A stretch of 62,000 nt of DNA from Symbiodinium natans. Lineage: Eukaryota; Sar; Dinophyceae; Suessiales; Symbiodiniaceae. The DNA lies in assembly GCA_905221605.1 (NCBI GenBank), contig CAJNDS010000040.1:1-62000 (forward strand), written 5' to 3'. The stretch's first letter is position 1, and every line of letters begins with the position of its first letter. The notes beneath the pieces are model-generated. The model was not told the origin of the DNA. It ran no database searches and saw nothing but the letters and a program-made list of their open reading frames with translations. This document shows positions 25,507-36,650 of this stretch, in pieces. The position numbers and the translations under genes were made by a program.

Positions 25507-25582
25507 TGCATCCACTCTGAAATACACATGCTGCCTTGTCGCCAGCAAACATTATTGCAGGTTCTGATTAAATCAATCCCCC

Positions 25583-25664
25583 CCTCCCAAACAACTTGGT
25601 AACGGGCAAGTATTGAAGCGTTTGGGACTCCGTGAACCAAGTTTGGGAAAACTTGTTTGGGAGG
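25583..25664. repeat. Inverted repeat (fold-back)
   Basis: CCTCCCAAACAA at 25583-25594 pairs with its exact complement at 25653-25664. Inside, CTTGG and CCAAG extend the stem imperfectly. A related sequence, CCTCCCCCAAACAAGCTTGG, is at 44407-44426, which suggests a dispersed family. Confidence 0.7.
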
Positions 25665-25799
25665 CGGGGTCAAACTTGTTTGCGGCTGGACGGCCTCTTT
25701 TGGGCTTCTTCTGGGCCTCCTTCATGTAAGCAAAGCCTTCAAGACGTCAGGTCTCAACAAATCATAACATATTACAATTTGTATAACAGACAAGGAGCT

Positions 25800-26060
25800 T
25801 TGTGCTGAGGTTGAAGGCTTTAGGTTTCGGATCTTGGGGCTGTAGTCTTTAGCCCTCAAGGTTTCAAAGCTTCACTCTGGAGCTTCCGAGCCACTTTTCA
25901 ATGTTATTAGTCTCAACCTTGAAGTACTGGAGATCTTGGGTCTGTAGCCTGCAAATCCTGAAAAGCGTCATTTCTTGAAGCTTTCAAGGTTCATAAAGGT
26001 TGAGAGCTTTGAATGCAACCTTGAAGGTCGGCGGCGTTAAGTTTCGGATCTTATACTGGG
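25800..26060. repeat. Degenerate internal repeats
   Basis: Variants of a motif around TTGAAGG...TTTCGGATCTT recur at about 25811, 25917 and 26020, with CTGTAG and GGGTC-type fillers. This looks like an old tandemly duplicated unit. Confidence 0.5.
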
Positions 26061-26410
26061 GCGGGGCGAGGGGAGGGGGAAGCGAAGTGATTTTTTCATT
26101 CCGAACTAGTGTAGTATTGAACGTCGGCAAAATTTCGCTCAATAACGAACAACACATTATTGAGTTTCGACAATCGCTCTATTGCGAATCAGTCAGACCT
26201 CAACATAAATCATTAAGCTTCAAGTAACCTCTAGTACTAGATGATGCTATGAAACAGCAAGTGTGGAACAATGTGCAGCAACGATGCTCGTTGCATATTC
26301 CGTTTCATCACCTTTGCAGGCACACCTGGACCTGGATGGCCAATCCAGGAATGTTGCAGGATGACCAGCTTCTTTGGCACTGGTCATCTTCTTGGCCCAA
26401 ATACTCTTAG

Positions 26411-26441
26411 TAACACACGCACACACACACACACACACACA

Positions 26442-26501
<60 letters not shown>

Positions 26502-26580
26502 CGATCGCACGATCGCACGATCGCACGATCGCACGGTCGCGCACGATCACGCACACGCATGCAGACAGCGTGCGGTCACG
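26411..26580. repeat. Compound (CA)n-(CACG)n-(GATCGCAC)n array
   Basis: CA dinucleotides pass into CACG tetranucleotides identical to the array at 1-1158, then into four 8-base units GATCGCAC and degenerate CACG copies. Same strand as the first array. Confidence 0.95.
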
Positions 26581-27032
26581 CACGTACGAATGACGCGCGC
26601 AGACTGTGCGCGGCTCGCGCACGCATGCACACACGCACGCTAGCCGGACATGGAAGGCGTGTGTTTGTAAAGCAGGATGCCGATATGCGTAGGCGGAGTG
26701 GTGTGTCTGCCAGGGGTCTCTCTGCTCGCCTCCGATGTTTCCTCATGCGCCAAATGCTCGTAACTCGTGCGTCGTTGAAGTGCTGGTGCCTCCCGTAGTT
26801 CAGGTGCCGGCGGCCTTTTGGATTTCCCAAAAAATTCTTGTGACTCTCGGGTGTCCCTTAGAGTCGCTCCTGTGTCCCTTGACGTGCGACTGGCATGGGG
26901 TTCCAGAAAGCTGCCTCGCCTTGTCTACACCTTTATCTTGCTGCAGTCACCCGTGGGGTTGCCAGGCTTGTGGCAGCGTCGGTCAAGTTCTTTGATGGGA
27001 GTCTCCGGTATGTCTGAACGAATTCTGTGTTA

Positions 27033-27050
27033 GTATATATATATATATAT
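27033..27050. repeat. (TA)n microsatellite
   Basis: Short TA dinucleotide run followed by T6. Confidence 0.9.
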
Positions 27051-27383
27051 TTTTTCAAATTTTGATTGTGTATATACATGTTGAACGTCGTCTTCCTTCA
27101 TTCGTTGAACTTCGCCATCCTTGGGCTGTGGCCTCCCTGCGAAGTGCATCGCACCTTGTCTCCTCACCGCTCGCACCCGGGGAGACGGGTCGGGCCTTGC
27201 CGGTGTGGCGGTCTTCTTTCTTGTCTGTGCTCTTGCTTTGTTGAACATGCACAACTTGCGACCGACGCGTGGACTTCAGAGGCTGAGCTCCAAAGCTAAG
27301 CTGTTGGGGCACCCTGTCGGCTCAAGAGACATGTTGAAAGATTCAACTTGAATTCAGTGGCCACGGCCGTGTGCTTTGATGCC

Positions 27384-28960
27384 AGAGACAGCTTGACCGA
27401 AGCTGAATGCTTGACCGCGATGCATCAACTCTGGGTGTGCGAGTGCGGCTTTCGCAACCGTGACTCCAATGATGTGTGTGGTGGCTTTGGCAAGCTGGGC
27501 TGCAAGAAGCCTCGACCACAGAACGACCTCCCAGCAACTTCGCAGCTAGATGTTCATGAGGAGGCGCTCGCAAGTCCAGCGCAGCAAGTGCTAGCAGATT
27601 CGCCTCCAGATGACTTGGAGCTAAAGCTACTGAGCCTCCTGCAGAAGGAACCACGGAAAGAGTCTCCAATGGAGTGGCTGAAGCCTGCCGAGGCGGCCGA
27701 GGCGACCGAGACGGCCGATTCCCAGCCCGAGCACTCCCAAAGTGCGCAAAGTGCACAGCAAAGTGCACAGCAAAGTGCACAGAATCAGGAGATGCAGGAC
27801 TGGACTTGCCATTGTGGATTTCGGAATCGTGGGTCTAATGCGACCTGCGGCGGCACCGGTCATCTTGGCTGCGGTTTCCCACGACCCCGTGGCGCTGGCA
27901 CATCCCCACAGCGGGATGGCAACGTTTCTGACATATCATTCGAGGAGAGAGATGCTGGAAGCATGACGTCTGAAGGTTACGGCGGATCTGCAAATCCCTT
28001 GATGCAGCCAGGCGTTTGGCTTTGCACGTGCGGGTTCCGCAATCGCGCAGCGAACTGGCGCTGCGGTGGTGATGGTGATAAAGGGTGTGGAGCTGCCAGA
28101 CCAGAGAAGCATGTACAAGCTTCTGCTATGGCCAAAGAGGAACTGGAGAAAGTCTTTGGCTCGGGACCCTCGGCTGTCGGCATCACTTGTGCAAGACGCA
28201 TGTTGCCCTGCGAAAGTCCCTTCGAGTCACTAAGGATCCCAGTCTTCTTCTGCCCTGCATGGTGGAGCCTGGGTTTGTGGCAGCCTCTCTGCTCCATTGT
28301 TGGGAATGGTTAGGATGTTGATCTTCGTCGTTACATATCGTTACCCTCTTCAATTCTGACTCTGACGTATTCTCATCGTTGTATTCTCATCCTTGTCATT
28401 GTCGGTCTCGCAAGTGTTTATGACGACTGTGCTGCAAATCCTCCAAAGATCTCCAGACCCTCAACCACAAGCCTCGGTCCAATGGTCCAACATGCAGCGA
28501 GTCATGCTTTGTCTGATTTTTCCAACTCCAAGCGGAAGAGTGGAAGAGTCAAGGCTCCGATTCGGCAGAGGCTTGAATCAACAACTTAAGTGCTGATGAG
28601 ACCGAGCATGAACCTCGATAAACGAGACCTGTCCACACCGAACATTACCGTACCCTTGCGCAGTAGGCCCTCCAGCCGTGTTGGTGTGGAGCATGTAGGG
28701 TGACATATGGTGACATGTCTTTCTAAGTCCCACTCCGGTGATGGGCATCCCGCCAGGCTGTGGGTGGAGAAACCAGGCACCCGGGTACTTCAAGATCCGA
28801 CAGCAACCTTGCAACTACCTGTTTGCGCGCACGCTTTCTGCATACAGTGTCCCAGCTTCACTGGGGATGTATCTGGCTACTTGCAGGCCGGCAACGACGT
28901 GTGCGGGGGTGTTGGGCGCTTGGGGTGCAAAGCACCGCGAACCGAACGTGCGGAGGATGT
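27384..28960 (+). CDS. Protein with four GFRNR-type zinc fingers
   Basis: One long exon (about 27384/27420 to about 28177) encodes three copies of a Cys4 finger spaced by about 80-110 residues: WVCECGFRNRDSNDVCGGFG, WTCHCGFRNRGSNATCGGTG and WLCTCGFRNRAANWRCGGDG, each followed by a GC and an Arg-Pro or Pro-Arg-Pro tail. The pattern is C-x-C-G-F-R-N-R-x3-N-x2-C-G-G-x-G-x2-G-C. Between them are acidic, Gln/Ser-rich linkers including a repeated QSAQ. A fourth finger is split: GCGWRNQ at 28757-28776, then a GC-AG intron of 110 nt, then AGNDVCGGVGRLGCKAPR from 28887. The layout resembles RanBP2-type fingers, so RNA binding is likely but inferred. The start may be ATG 27420 or an upstream splice. 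The 3' end is not fixed. Confidence 0.75.
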
Positions 28961-30466
28961 GCCTGCACTGTCTGCATCAGTGCGTTGCGTTTTGGTGGCA
29001 TTGTTTTCGTGTTTGTTGCTGTGGTTCTCTACAGCAGACTTAAGCTATTCTGGCAGCACAGCTGCCACAGCTGTCCCCAGTTGTTAGGAAGCACTAGAAA
29101 CTGAATTGTCAAATTTGCGGTTTCAGCAGTGTTCCAGCTGTTGGAAGCCTCACTACAGAGGCAAGAGGGAATGAACGACTGGATAGAGCCAAAGAAAGGG
29201 CTGCGCTCCCCTCCCCTGCCCCGAGGTGGGCACATGCGCATCAGCATGCAATGCCTGCGTTTTTAACACTGCAAGTGGGGCGTGGAGGCTGCGAAATGGC
29301 GTCAGTGTATTTATTTGGAGGGGCAAAGCAAGTTTTGCCGGGCATTCGGGGCTAAGCTTTGAAATTTGCAGGCTTGGTTTTGGAGGTCGAACACGAGACA
29401 AGCAGAGGAAAAAGCCAAACACACACACACACACAGACAAACACAGCACAGCACAAACAACACAACAAGAAGCGCACACGAATGTTGCCACCTTGTGTCG
29501 CTTCAGCGGAACATTGTTGTGGGGTCCAGCTTTGCATTGCATGTTTCAGGAGCTTGCGCCAGCGCCAGTGCAGGAGAAATGGCGACTTGGCCTATTGTGC
29601 CACATGAGCATGTATTGTGGAGTGCACTCAGTACGCGTCGGAGCTCCTCCCACATTAGTATACGTGGGATACTCGTGTCAAGCCCACCAGGTGCATCTGA
29701 GTTGCACCTCATGCCACAAAACTATGGCCTACCATGCCTACCTGCAACGCATCTTCTGTGTTCCCATTGTTCCGTGCTTCTCTGTTGGCCGGTCTGGTGT
29801 CCAGCTCGGGCCCAGGCACATTCGCAACTAACCAGCCGAGTTTTCTTTGCTGGGCAGTTAAGGTTAGTTAAAGCTCCCTGTAAGGCCTCGCGCCTCCGTG
29901 AGTCGGTCGGCCTTGCCTTGACAACACACGTGCAACGGCTTGTCAATTTTCCGTTGCACGTGCCGAAAAGCCGTGTGGGCTGAGCCTTTTCGTTTTTTTA
30001 CCTTTTGAAAACTCGCCATCGCCGCTGATACACCTGCTCTGTTAGACAAAAGTTAGTTATGCTTTGCAATCGTCATAGTGCGTCACAACTCTGCATACAT
30101 GCTCACACGAATGATTGCAAACCGGGTTGTTGCTACAAGCGCTGACTTGCCATGCGTTTTCACCATTCCATGTTTCCATGCTGACCAGCCAGCAGTATTT
30201 GTCGGCATCACGTGGCGCCACGTTCACCGTGAACGGACCGAACAGACTCTCAAGTTCAATCCGCCCTGAATTCTGCTTGTAGCTTCTGGTTGGAAGCCAC
30301 AGCTTGAAACTTTTCCAAGACATGGTGAACCTGTGCATGGTCGTCGTCGCAGACAGTGGTCACGGTGTGTTGTCTTGCCGGCATCCGCAATTGCAATCCA
30401 TGGCATGCAATGGCCACCAATTAGTTGTTGTAGCGTGGCATACAGGACTGCACCGGTTGTGACCAG
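28961..30466. other. Gap between the two zinc-finger exon groups
   Basis: No conserved exon recognised. It has a CA-rich tract at about 29420-29460. It could be one long intron joining the GFRNR fingers to the RanBP2/cold-shock exons, or an intergenic spacer between two genes. Confidence 0.5.
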
Positions 30467-32930
30467 GACTTGTGCGGCATGTGGAGTGGAGAACGAAGCC
30501 AGCCGAGTAACATCCTGTTCATCTTGCGAAGCACCGCGACGCCTGAAAGGTGTGGTCAAGTCAATAGGAGCGCTTGCGGGGGAGCGGGGGGCCTTGAGAT
30601 TGGTGCTGGCGATTTCATGATGCAAGTGGGTTGTGAGTATCGGATGCACGTGGAATTGAAGTGCATGGTCGCCGATGAAGTGACGTTCATGGCAGAAATG
30701 CCTTTGAAAAAGGAGTCGACTACGGGTTCATTTCCTGCGCAGAAACAGCTGCTGCTTTTGGACGTGATGTGTCTCCCGGCCAAATCAATAATCATACAGG
30801 TACCAGGTACCGAGTGATAGCAGCACAGACCATTCAGAGCATTCCTCAGTGCTAATTAACCATGCTGTTAAGAAGTATGTTTGTAGTCGATGATTACTTG
30901 TTGTGAGTCGTGTAAGCTGCTGTTCTGCCGTGTCAGCTGGTCGTGTTTACCGCCAGCTGCATCATCAGGTATGTTAGCAAGCAAGTCCTTGACGGAGCTT
31001 TTCGCAAAGGCTAGGGCAGCTGAGTCCAATGTCCCAATGCTGGAGTTTCAGATGACAGCTTGCAGGCACGAGCGCGAGCAGTGGAGTGTCAGTGATCGGC
31101 TCAGCGTCAAGTGCAAAGCAACAACGAAGATGCTTGTGGTACTGTGCCGTAGTATCTCTAGTCAAAGTTGCACCAAGCCCCGAAAAGACCTCGGCCCTAT
31201 CAGGACTTTCTAGTCTGGGGACCCCACTGCCCTTCAACCTGCTTCACAAGACCACCTGAGACGCTGTGAGGATCCCTGAGCCAACTTGAAGAAACCAAAC
31301 TCATGCTGCTGCCTTCATGACCCCCCCAGATTCCACACTCTTAAGCTTCGTGCAGGACAAGGACAGTATTGTTTGGAATTTGAAGAGGGATGCTGGAATT
31401 CCGCCCCCAAGACCCAAGACAACATTTGTGCCGGCTTTCGCGGCCACTCTGCTGCAGCCAATCAGGTGACGTTCATCGTGTGCTTAAACGAGAGCGGGCA
31501 GCCGAACGCGAGCAAAGTGCTGCCGTCCGAGGGCAGTAGCGAATACGAGGAGCAATGCTGCAGGGCCGCATGTCGTGTTACATGGCACATGGGTTAAAGA
31601 AGGATGGTCATCCGCTACTTCCAACCTTGAGGCCCGACCCCTGCAGTACTGCACATCATCTCATGAGTTCAGTTGGGTTCTGGACCCTCGTATCATTCCG
31701 AGTACGTACCACTGGGAAATCCTTTTGAGCTAGTCTCTGTTCTTATTCTACTCAAGACTTTGCCGATGTACGCAGTGTAAGACCACCGTGCACACATCAC
31801 AAGTGCACTCTGCGCAGAGCATGCGCTGGTGGGAGCGCGAATGCATCCCAAAGCTACGAAACCGAGGAGCGAGCACGATGTCCAAGCCCAAGTTGGGCAC
31901 GCGGATCGTGCCCGCGTGACTGAGCGGGTGCACACACCCGCAGAACGGACGCCACGAAGCGAACCTGTCCAAGTGCCTGCCCAGCAGGAAGGAAAACGAT
32001 GAGTCAAAAATCCATGTACACATGGCGGGGCCTGGGCGCAAGATCGGCTGGGTCCCGACATGGGACACACCTGGACGAGAGCCTTGCACGCTCGCACAGA
32101 CCTATTCCTCTTGAGTATCTTTACGTACCCTAGGAACATTAGGACTCCATATTGTCTCCACACATCTTGGGGAAGGACATGATGCCGCCAGGGTGTGCCA
32201 GAACTATTATCATGATTCCAAAGCATGTTTCTATTTACGCAACATGTCTTTCGTCTTCATCCGCCCTCATGAACGTCGCGGCAGATGCTGCAGCATCTCT
32301 GTTTGTGGGTGCTGCTTTCTTTGCCGCAGGACGTGGAGTTTCAAGGCACTGTGAAGTATATGTCGGAAGAGAAGGGTTATGGCTTCATCGAGTGCCAGGA
32401 GCACCTGCAAAGCCCGAATGTACATCATGCATAAATAAGTAAATGAATAAATATCTTAAAACACAGAAATCGATGTATACATAAATATTTTTCTACTTTT
32501 AGTTATAATATATATATATATATATATTATAATATATATATATGTCTACATATATATATATATATACATATTGTTGCAAGATGCGGAGGCTTGTGGAGTG
32601 GCTGGCGTCTGACGTATCTCCCAAACCTGTTTAGATCACACCGTGGCTTGCTGCTTCTTTGTCGAGAAGTCACACAGGAGACCTTGGACCTCTTCGGCTG
32701 TGATGTGTACGCTGACCTTCCATTGCTGAGTGAGTGCTCATTGGGCCAGCCGGTGACCTTTGGTATAAGGCTCCAAGACCGCAGTTAATCTGAGATCATG
32801 AACCGAGCAGTGTTCGTTGCTTCTGAGATGCTGCTTGCCGGCGGAAAGGCTTGGACAGATTGGCGGGCGCCCACAGGTCCGCAAGCTTTCTCTGGCTGGC
32901 CCACCACCTGAGAATTTGCCAGCTCGGTGG
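30467..32930 (+). CDS. RanBP2-type zinc finger plus cold-shock domains
   Basis: Exon 30467-30549 encodes a RanBP2-type finger, TCAACGVENEASRVTSCSSC, with the conserved Trp restored if the split codon is TG|G. Exon 30696-30770 carries a cold-shock RNP1-like segment, DYGFISCAET, ending AFGRDV. Exon from 31466 reads VTFIVCLNESGQPNASKV, the matching C-terminal strand. A second domain follows: 32330-32398 (QGTVKYMSEEKGYGFIECQ), then a GA-AG intron, then 32678-32780 (ETLDLFGCDVYADL, GQPVTFGIRLQD), then from 32877 (PQAFSGW). Cold-shock domains bind single-stranded RNA or DNA. Two units of the same three-part structure point to an internally repeated RNA-binding protein. Some exons are probably missed; it may be the continuation of the GFRNR-finger gene. 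Confidence 0.7.
32500..32575. repeat. (TA)n-rich tract within the cold-shock gene
   Basis: Alternating TA stretches inside the intron between 32398 and 32678. Confidence 0.9.
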
Positions 32931-33373
32931 CTAAAGTCAGATGGCAGGGGTTTGAGTATGCCTCAGGTTGGGGGTTGGTTTAGAAGGGAGGGCTCATTTT
33001 TTAGGCAAGTGCCCCTGCACGCTCTAAGTGGAAATGTGCAATCTGAGGCAAGCTGCTGTTCTTTGGGCCAGGAGTTGGTCTCCTCGGCCTGGACAGGGTC
33101 AGTTCTGCTGCTGGGCGAAGGCAAAGGCCTCAATTGCGCAGCTGGCTCTTCAATCGTGGCCTTTGCTGGACTTCTTTCTTTTCTCCCCCAATTTCAGAGC
33201 GCAGCTTGAAGAGCAGCTTCAGGTGACTTCACATTTGCTGCTGCTGCGGCCACTATCCACACAGAGTCAAAGCTGGATGCCACTGTAGTGTCTCTTGAAT
33301 TCGTAAATGGCTTCGTGCAAGTTGCAGCCTGCGCCATGACTGGATTGTAGACGCGACCCTTTTGTCGTACCAG

Positions 33374-33479
33374 GCTGGCAGAGGATCTTTGGCAGGAACG
33401 CTTCCCGAATCACCACGACATTGTGGAAGCGCTGAGGGAGCTGGGACACACGGTTCGCTTCGGAGTGGACGCGCGGCAG
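33374..33479 (+). CDS. Orphan exon, family unknown
   Basis: After CCAG and before GCGCGC (a GC donor), this 106-nt segment reads LAEDLWQERFPNHHDIVEAL then RELGHTVRFGVDARQ. It has the look of a true exon: clean splice borders of the kind used elsewhere here, and a helix-rich peptide. It may be part of the cold-shock gene upstream or of the next gene. A second exon of the same quality may be 34118-34146 (YGFYKGYEQ before a GC donor), and 33900-34086 has an open stretch including ELVASALSKDGAKSLEDALP. None matches a family I can name. Confidence 0.4.
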
Positions 33480-35671
33480 GCGCGCGTCATTATGATTATA
33501 AGAAGGCTGGTTCGGTACAGCCCCGCAGACAGGTGAATTGCGCAAACTACTCCATGATTGTCTTCAATTTCCCAGCAGTATCAGCGCAAGAACAGCGTGA
33601 TGATGGCGGAAAGCTGTCTGCCAGTGGAGAGCTGGCATTTTCATTCCTGATGAATGCCAAGGCTGGGCAGCGACCAGACAGCATGAGACAAAGTAGCACT
33701 TGTGTGTAGGCAGTACTTTGGCAGGCTTCTGCAGACATCGGGACGCTTTTGGTCCTTGGTTTGTGGGGCCGCTGCGATGGTGGTTCCGATGCCCGACTCT
33801 ATGGGCAGGCACACCGGGACGGGTGGGACTTCTCAAGCAGATGGAGACTTGGGCATCGGTTTTGATGGTCATAGCGCCAGTCCAGCTGCAGGACTGCCAT
33901 GAGCTCGTGGCATCAGCGTTGTCAAAGGATGGAGCGAAGTCCTTGGAGGATGCATTGCCCGGAGTCTCGCCAAGAGCTACGTCGCACTTCACCTTTCTGC
34001 ACCACAATAGCTTTGCATGTTTGCTTCGGCAGCTGTCGGTAGAAGAGACAGGGCGCCCTGCTCATGAGCTTCTGCCCTTGAACTGAGATGGCTACTTGCG
34101 CTCTGGTGTGCATGCAGACTACGGCTTCTACAAGGGCTATGAGCAGGCCGGGAGTTGCAACCGTTATCAGGTTCAAGGAAGGTGGTGGCTCATTCAGACC
34201 CGGCTTCCAGCTGGTTTGGGTTCCCAAGAATCATTGCTCATAGCTGGAACTGAAGCAGCAATAATGGCCAAGACGAAAGCAAGTCTAGTTGACAACTCAG
34301 GAGGGCTACTCTTTCCGCACCAACTGCATTGCTTCCTTTGAGCCTTGTCGGGCTTTGTCCGTGAGCAACGCGTGATATGGTTGGCAACTTTCGCTTGAAG
34401 ATGCTGGGGGGGCATGCACCACTCATGGCATTGATTCTTGTGGGCATGCAACATTAATATGAATCTATCCGTGCAAGCGTGCCGAGGAGAGCTCACACAA
34501 GGAGTGGCACTTGCAGGCATGTTTCATTCTCCGGGTTGTGGCAACTGCGGCGACAGATGGGGAAAAAAGTCACAGTGGCGCTACATGATGGAATGCGAGA
34601 TGATGCGAGAGACTAGGGAGAGCCAATTGTCGATTTGTTGCATTGCGGATGTCAGTCGCACGTTTGCATCGTAGATTCGTCGAATGAAATAGCTAGTTGG
34701 GCTAGTTTGCACACGGCTGGCCGTTTGACCTGCCTTGCCCTTAGGGCCTTCGGGTGCCAAGATAGGGTGCGGCAACTGGCACACACTTGTCTTACGGTGT
34801 TACAGCTATTCAAGTCTTGCGAGTCTCTGCCTCACAGCCTAAACCTTGCCTGCGAGTAGCATGACCCTCTTCGGTTCCATGTACGTGACGTTGGCAGCGT
34901 GCCCTAGGCGAAGCTAGTCGAAGAAACCCGACCCATTCGGCGAGGAGTTTCTGAAAGTGAGTTGGGAGCTAAGCCTGCCGAATTCTGCATGGCTAGTGCA
35001 TGACTGGATCATAAACGCACATGCGGAGTGCAGGATAAAGCAGCGGCGGAGACATGGCATTGAAGGCCCCAAAGACCGGGCCAAAGATGCAGCCAGAAGC
35101 TAAGCCACTATGGAGCTCGGGAACGGTCCTTAGTTACATTCTCTGTTCTTCTGCCGGTTCTGGAAAGGCTATTGCCGGGGAAGACGGCGAGGCTGGAGAA
35201 CTTGGGAAGGCCCCAAGTCAAGCAAGTCTGATGCCCAGTTGAGTGAGCAGCTCAAAGCAGCTGCCATCAGCTGCCAGGCCACCACACATAGCCACACCCA
35301 GACAGTACTCGACTCAAGCGCGTTCCCGCACCCTCAGCTGAGAGGTTCTGAGGCCGTCCAGTTGCAAAATGCCCGCTACCAAGTGCTGAGTTACACTGCT
35401 CTTTGAATTTCTCTCAGCATTTGAGAGCCTGCTTTCTGACATTGTTTTGCCTCTTCTGATTCAGCCAGATGACCCAGGTGACAGCCAAAGTCGCTGTCGA
35501 CGCTCCAGATGAGACAGGGTCGTCAGCTTAATAAGCCTGCAGTGCTTGCCCAGTGCGTTGCCCCAGAAGTAAAACTCAACATGTCTTGCCCGGTGCAGTT
35601 TTTTGGACACCTCGTTGTTATTCAAGCCATTGCAGCCTGCTGAACGCAATGCTTTGAGATGAGGGCTGTGA
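33480..35671. other. Weak exon candidates only
   Basis: Besides the candidates at 33900-34086 and 34118-34146 nothing is recognised. No repeat stands out. Confidence 0.4.
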
Positions 35672-36361
35672 TTGTTGCGATGCGGCGGTTACTTCAAGGA
35701 CCGCAGAACCCCGCATGTCTACGGTGGCGGTCGGTCCGTCGGTTGGTTCGGGTGGGGACATCTTCCGGCAACGCATCAATATCCAGCACATCCACCAGTG
35801 CACTTTAACCTGATCCAACCGAACGTCGACATCTTGTACCTCAGCCTCGTCAACGTCATCCAACAGAACACCATCGAGCACAACACCTCCAGCAGACTCC
35901 AGCACCTCACCAACGTCGAGTACACCGACCAGTATCACTTCAGCTTGACCCACCAGAACGTCGACATCTCGTGCCCATACCTCGCCAACATCATCCGACT
36001 TCTACGGCAGACCATGCGAAGAAAACTAAGGGCAACTCAGGTCATGGTCTTGTGGGCGGCTTGTCTACGCAATCTGCCTCGCATGGATGGCCGATCCCTG
36101 GTCCTGGGAGTCCTGGGAGAGCTCCCAGGGACGCAGCAGGGTCTTGAAAAAGTTGGCCCATGGTGCATTGCTGCCGTCCTCGTCGTTGTTGGGCCAGGGT
36201 TGTGGCCCTTGACCAGACTGCAGGAATGGTTTTTGGGGTGCGGGTTCTGCCCCGCCGTCGTCGTCACGCGTCTTGGTGCGTGTCCCCAACCTGCTGTTGC
36301 ACAACCCACGAGCAGCACCACGCAAGCACAGGTGTCCCCAAATTCTTCCCTAACAGTATAG
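35672..36361. other. Open on both strands with strong three-base periodicity
   Basis: From about 35790 to 36010 the + strand has C at most third codon positions (YLSLVNVIQQNTIEHN), while the minus strand read in register has G at most first positions (DVGEVLESAGGVVLDGVLLD). A 40-bp segment beginning AACGTCGACATCT is repeated at about 35821 and 35959. Either strand could be coding, or the periodicity comes from a degenerate triplet-based repeat. I recognise no protein family. Confidence 0.35.
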
Positions 36362-36590
36362 CCCATGTAGCTTCGCTGGAACCGGCAAGTGTCCAGAGCC
36401 GGTTCCCCTGCCTGTAGAACCCTGGAAGGATACGCCCGGAAGCCAGCGGCACAGAGTGCTAAACTCTTGCCACACCATTCCAATACCGGCGTTGTGTGCC
36501 GACACCCAACAGTAGCAGCTAATCACAAACAGTTGGCCTCACTCGTCCAAGAGTTTCTGAGCCTCCTTCACAAACTACCCTTGTGGTCAC

Positions 36591-36596
36591 TGTCTT

Positions 36597-36642
<46 letters not shown>

Positions 36643-36650
36643 TCTGTCTG
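36591..36650. repeat. (TGTCCC)n hexanucleotide repeat
   Basis: About nine copies of TGTCCC with degenerate ends. It yields Ser/Leu or Gly/Thr dipeptide false frames. Confidence 0.95.

Larger units (their letters stand above)
23729..27383. other. Repeat-dominated region without a recognised gene
   Basis: Holds a (GTA)n region, a C run (24661-24672), CACACT-type repeats, a fold-back element, degenerate repeats and a compound CA/CACG array. The longest open frame of the window (about 24606-25520) lies here but runs from a C homopolymer into the CACACT repeat and shows no family signature, so I do not annotate it as a gene. Confidence 0.6.

Noticed and set aside
24606-25520. Longest open frame in the window (304 codons)
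   Set aside because: It runs through a C homopolymer and ends inside a CACACT repeat. Composition is unlike the confirmed exons, and no domain or splice logic supports it.
26247-26798. Arg/Ala/Cys/Val- and Thr/His-rich open frames on both strands
   Set aside because: They are translations of the CA/CACG array.
27319-27326. GGCTCAAG just upstream of the zinc-finger exon
   Set aside because: Only eight bases match the spliced-leader end and the ATTTT part is absent.
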